From NCBI GenBank assembly GCA_903840165.1, contig CAIMEY010000110.1, positions 124,001-188,000 on the forward strand: a stretch of DNA of 64,000 bases. The letters run 5' to 3'. Positions 61,683 to 64,000 of the stretch are shown here, one piece after another. How positions within the stretch are numbered: position 1 is the first letter of the stretch; the number at the start of each line of letters is the position of its first letter. Source of the DNA: an uncultured Myxococcales bacterium (GTDB lineage: Bacteria > Myxococcota_A > UBA9042). The notes under the pieces were generated by a model, which was not told the origin of the DNA, did not search any database, and saw only the letters and a program-made list of their open reading frames with translations. The position numbers and the translations under genes were made by a program.

Positions 61683-62861
61683 ATGCGTGAAGTTTGGATC
61701 GTTGGTGCAGCGCGCACCCCCATTGGTTCCTTTGCAGGTTCGCTGGCTTCGGTGTCGGCGCCCCGTCTCGGCGCGATTGCGATTGCGCAAGCTGTCAAGC
61801 GCTCCGGCGTCGATCCCGACCATGTCCACGAGGTCTACATGGGCAACGTGCTCCAGGCCAACCTGGGGCAGGCTCCCGCACGCCAAGCAGCGATTTTTGC
61901 GGGACTTCCCAAGCACGTGCCCTGCACGACGGTGCACAAGGTCTGCGGCTCTGGCCTCAAGACCGTCATGCTCGGCGCTACGGCCATTCGCGCCGGTGAA
62001 GCCGATGTGGTGGTTGCAGGTGGCATGGAAAACATGAGCCAAGCCCCGTATTACCTTGGGCAAGCCCGGGATGGCTATCGCCTGGGCCACGGCCAACTGA
62101 TCGACGCTATTGTCAAAGACGGCTTGTGGGACGTGTACCACGACTTCCACATGGGCAATGCCGCTGAATTGACAGCAAAAGACAAGCACATCACCCGTGA
62201 AGCGCAGGACGCCTTCGCCACCGAAAGCTACCGTCGGGCCTTGGCTGCGCAGGCCAATGGCGCATTTGCTGAGGAAATCGTCACCGTCCCTGTGCCTCAG
62301 AAGAAGGGCGACCCGGTCCTGGTGCAGGTCGATGAAGAGCCCGGCCGCGGAAATCCCAGCAAGTTCGCCGCGCTCAAGCCTTCGTTTCAGAAGGACGGGA
62401 CCATTACGGCTGCCAATGCCAGTTCCCTCAATGATGGCGCGGCCGCCGTGGTCTTGGTCGATGCCGAGCGCGGCCGGCAGCTGGGCCTCAAGCCCCTGGC
62501 GCGCATCGTGTCTTTCGCCTCGTTTGCCCAGGCGCCAGAGCTGTTTACCACGGCTCCTGTTGGCGCTGTGCGCAAGGCGCTGGCCAAGGCGAACCTGCAT
62601 ATCGGCGACATCGATCTCTTCGAGATCAATGAAGCTTTTTCCGTTGTTTCGCTGGCTTGCAATGAAGGCCTGGGCCTCTCAGCGGACAAGGTCAACGTCA
62701 ACGGCGGCGCGGTTTCCTTGGGCCATCCCATCGGCGCCAGCGGCACCCGCGTGCTCGTGACGTTGCTGTACGCACTGCAAGCCCGCAATGCCAAGCGTGG
62801 CGTTGCCAGCCTGTGCATCGGCGGCGGTGAAGCAGCCGCGATGGTCATCGAGCGCCTCTAG
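61683..62861 (+). CDS. Acetyl-CoA C-acetyltransferase (thiolase)
   Basis: Thiolases condense two acetyl-CoA or cleave 3-ketoacyl-CoA. The 392-residue protein has the acyl-accepting C88 in 'VHKVCGSGLKTVML', 'AGGMENMSQAPYYL', 'NEAFSVVSLAC', H348 in 'GGAVSLGHPIGASGTRVL' and C378 in 'SLCIGGGEAAAM', the complete catalytic set. The form is that of AtoB/ThlA (biosynthetic) enzymes. AGGAGG precedes ATG 61683. It is the last gene of the sucCD-ndk group. Confidence 0.96.
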   Translation: MREVWIVGAARTPIGSFAGSLASVSAPRLGAIAIAQAVKRSGVDPDHVHEVYMGNVLQANLGQAPARQAAIFAGLPKHVPCTTVHKVCGSGLKTVMLGATAIRAGEADVVVAGGMENMSQAPYYLGQARDGYRLGHGQLIDAIVKDGLWDVYHDFHMGNAAELTAKDKHITREAQDAFATESYRRALAAQANGAFAEEIVTVPVPQKKGDPVLVQVDEEPGRGNPSKFAALKPSFQKDGTITAANASSLNDGAAAVVLVDAERGRQLGLKPLARIVSFASFAQAPELFTTAPVGAVRKALAKANLHIGDIDLFEINEAFSVVSLACNEGLGLSADKVNVNGGAVSLGHPIGASGTRVLVTLLYALQARNAKRGVASLCIGGGEAAAMVIERL

Positions 62862-62892
62862 CCTGCCGGAGGTACTAGTTCACGTAGCCCGA

Positions 62893-62920
62893 AGTGCTTT
62901 CAGGGGTACCGGAAAGCACT
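62893..62920. other. Perfect 9-bp inverted repeat after the thiolase gene
   Basis: AGTGCTTTC at 62893-62901 and GAAAGCACT at 62912-62920, with a 10-base loop containing GGGGTACC. It is 31 bases past the thiolase stop and could stabilise or end that transcript. Confidence 0.45.
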
Positions 62921-62988
62921 CGGCATTGTGGACATTGGGCCGGGGACCCGGCCGAACGCAGGGGTGAGTCCGCACGCGCGGGCGGGCC

Positions 62989-63007
62989 AGGGGGCGGCGC
63001 GCCCCCT
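62989..63007. other. GC-rich hairpin
   Basis: AGGGGGCG / CGCCCCCT stem with a GCG loop. Strong enough to form as RNA, but with only two T's after it, so terminator activity is open. Confidence 0.45.
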
Positions 63008-63212
63008 TGAAACTAGAAGCAAACACCGTACCTCTGACCCGCAAGGTACTTCGGGTTTGAGGTGCTAGCGCGACCTGCAGCAGAGAACTACGCTTGCGGC
63101 CAATGATTTGTGCCCGCCGTCAAGCGATGACTCGGGCGTGTCGCCCAGCGTCGTTCAGAACCGTCCCCTTGTGCGGGAGGCCTGACGGGCGCTGGCTGTG
63201 CTGGAGGTCCGC

Positions 63213-64000
63213 GTGATTCCGATTATTCGCCCCTGGCTCGGCCAGCAAGAAGCCCAAGCAGCCTACGACGCGGTGATGTCTGGGTGGGTTGCTCAGGGGC
63301 CTAAAGTCCTTGAATTTGAAAGAGCCTTTGCAGACCATCTAGGCGTAGCCGCGGCGGTGGCGGTGAGTTCCGCAACCACGGGGCTCCACTTGGCCTTGTA
63401 CGCTGCGGGTGTGCGCGCTGGGGATGAGGTCGTCTGCCCGTCGCTGTCCTTCATCGCTACAGCAAATGCTGTTCAATATTGCGGTGCTACCCCGGTATTT
63501 GCCGACGTCGATGCGCGCAGTCAGAACCTGACGCCGGCCTCCATCGCCGCCGTCCTGACCGCCAAGACCCGCGCTGTTCTCCTTGTACACCAAGTAGGTA
63601 TGCCCGCGGATATTGGCGCAATTCGCGGTTTGTTGCCGCCGTCTGTGGCACTGGTGGAGGACGCAGCCTGCGCCATCGGTTCGACCTACCGCGGCGCCTT
63701 GATCGGTCGTCACAGCCCCCAAGCCGTCTTTAGTTTTCATCCGCGCAAGTTGGTGACCACCGGGGAAGGAGGCATGATTGCGCTTCAAGATCCCGATGTT
63801 GCTGCGCACCTGCGAATCTTGCGCCAGCACGGCATGAGCCTGTCCGATGTCGCTCGCCACCAGAGCCAGACCTTTGTCCTGGAGCAGTACGAAGAATTAG
63901 GCTGGAATTACAGGATGACGGACATACAAGCCGCCATCGGACTGGTGCAGTTGGGCAAGCTACCGGCGATGGTGGCGGCCCGGCGTCTACAGGCGGACAG
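63213..64000 (+). CDS. DegT/DnrJ/EryC1 aminotransferase, N-terminal part (3' end outside window)
   Basis: From GTG 63213, with GGAGG six bases upstream, the frame is open to the window edge (262 codons). It has the sugar-aminotransferase blocks 'SGWVAQGPKVLEFERAFADH', 'AVSSATTGLHLALYAAGV', 'GDEVVCPSLSFIATANAV', 'ALVEDAACAIGSTYRG', the PLP lysine K179 in 'FSFHPRKLVTTGEGG', and 'GWNYRMTDIQAAIGLVQL'. It is a paralogue of the PseC-like gene at 29633 and probably starts another surface-glycan cluster to the right; the sugar substrate is unknown. Confidence 0.9.
   Translation, partial: MIPIIRPWLGQQEAQAAYDAVMSGWVAQGPKVLEFERAFADHLGVAAAVAVSSATTGLHLALYAAGVRAGDEVVCPSLSFIATANAVQYCGATPVFADVDARSQNLTPASIAAVLTAKTRAVLLVHQVGMPADIGAIRGLLPPSVALVEDAACAIGSTYRGALIGRHSPQAVFSFHPRKLVTTGEGGMIALQDPDVAAHLRILRQHGMSLSDVARHQSQTFVLEQYEELGWNYRMTDIQAAIGLVQLGKLPAMVAARRLQAD

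Larger units (their letters stand above)
62862..63212. other. Intergenic stretch with strong hairpins, possibly structured RNA or terminator
   Basis: Of these 351 bases, 62893-62920 forms a 9-bp perfect stem (AGTGCTTTC / GAAAGCACT). A second, 62989-63007, forms an 8-bp G/C-rich stem (AGGGGGCG / CGCCCCCT) with a 3-base loop. Neither is followed by a T-run. Further short inverted repeats lie near 63028-63055. No gene is seen, and I found no match to a riboswitch, 6S, SRP or RNase P core by eye. Confidence 0.45.

Noticed and set aside
61050..62600. Long open frame antisense to ndk and thiolase
   Set aside because: It is the mirror of strongly supported coding sequence with high GC at third positions, and its translation has no domain-like features.
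62940..63010. Possible cobalamin-riboswitch-like bases (GGGTGAGTCCGC)
   Set aside because: The conserved B12 box and the other core helices could not be found, and the downstream gene has no cobalamin link.
1..64000. CRISPR arrays, tRNA or rRNA genes, prophage
   Set aside because: No regularly spaced repeat-spacer structure, no tRNA cloverleaf with a T-loop GTTCRAN pattern and no phage genes were seen on reading both strands. The REP-like arrays have too few copies and uneven spacers for CRISPR.

Overview
The window looks like a chromosomal segment of a GC-rich Gram-negative bacterium of the Myxococcota / former Deltaproteobacteria type. The evidence is several long secreted lipoproteins built from the Myxococcus-type cysteine repeat (C-D-D-G-N-x-C-T-x-D-x-C), a Ser/Thr kinase with WD40 repeats, a YiiG/DUF3829-like lipoprotein and lipoproteins generally with clear lipoboxes, an MlaF/MlaD pair, and outer-membrane export proteins. 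I cannot name a genus. No tRNA, rRNA, CRISPR array, prophage or plasmid functions were seen.

Layout. 1-4.4 kb: two POT/PTR peptide-transporter genes (the first entering from the left edge and carrying a Cys-rich tail) flank a Y1 HUH transposase of the REP-associated (RAYT) type. 4.4-9.5 kb, minus strand: a PilT-like ATPase, aat, a DUF3829-like lipoprotein and an acyl-CoA dehydrogenase. 9.6-19.8 kb: a Cys-rich lipoprotein, a small unknown gene, an M3 peptidase lipoprotein divergent from a GH13 lipoprotein, hrpB and a semiSWEET. 19.8-26.3 kb, minus strand: an efflux operon in which the RND pump and a TolC-like outer-membrane factor are one reading frame and the membrane-fusion gene has an in-frame stop. 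26.9-37 kb: a tightly overlapping pseudaminic-acid-type operon (PseB, flippase, PseC, a PseF/SpsF-PseG fusion, a PseI-PseH fusion, a Pse-associated methylase) followed by an LTA-synthase-like sulfatase. 37-50 kb: two more Cys-rich lipoproteins, a Ser/Thr kinase, MlaD/MlaF, an FHA-GAF histidine kinase translationally coupled to NAD kinase. 50-58.8 kb: two unknown envelope proteins, then a four-gene DUF4350/MoxR/DUF58 group. 59-64 kb: sucC, sucD, ndk, thiolase, and a DegT/DnrJ aminotransferase that leaves the window.

The main unexplained signal is a dispersed repeat. Its core is the 11-bp palindrome CGGTAGTACCG, followed on one side by a weaker conserved tail, roughly C-N-Y-T-N-N-A-A-S-T-G-C-C-T-G-A-A-A. 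Twelve single copies occur in the window, two 5' of the transposase, one inside it and three 3' of it in opposite orientation, plus two three-copy arrays of identical length (188 bp) in front of two different Cys-rich protein genes. A thirteenth copy has expanded as a 15-bp tandem inside a Cys-rich lipoprotein gene. Together with the adjacent RAYT this looks like a REP/RAYT system with an unfamiliar REP sequence. Other points worth following are the RND-TolC fusion, the two Pse-pathway fusion enzymes, somatomedin-B-like domains in two bacterial lipoproteins, and a MopE-like metal-binding insert in the sulfatase.
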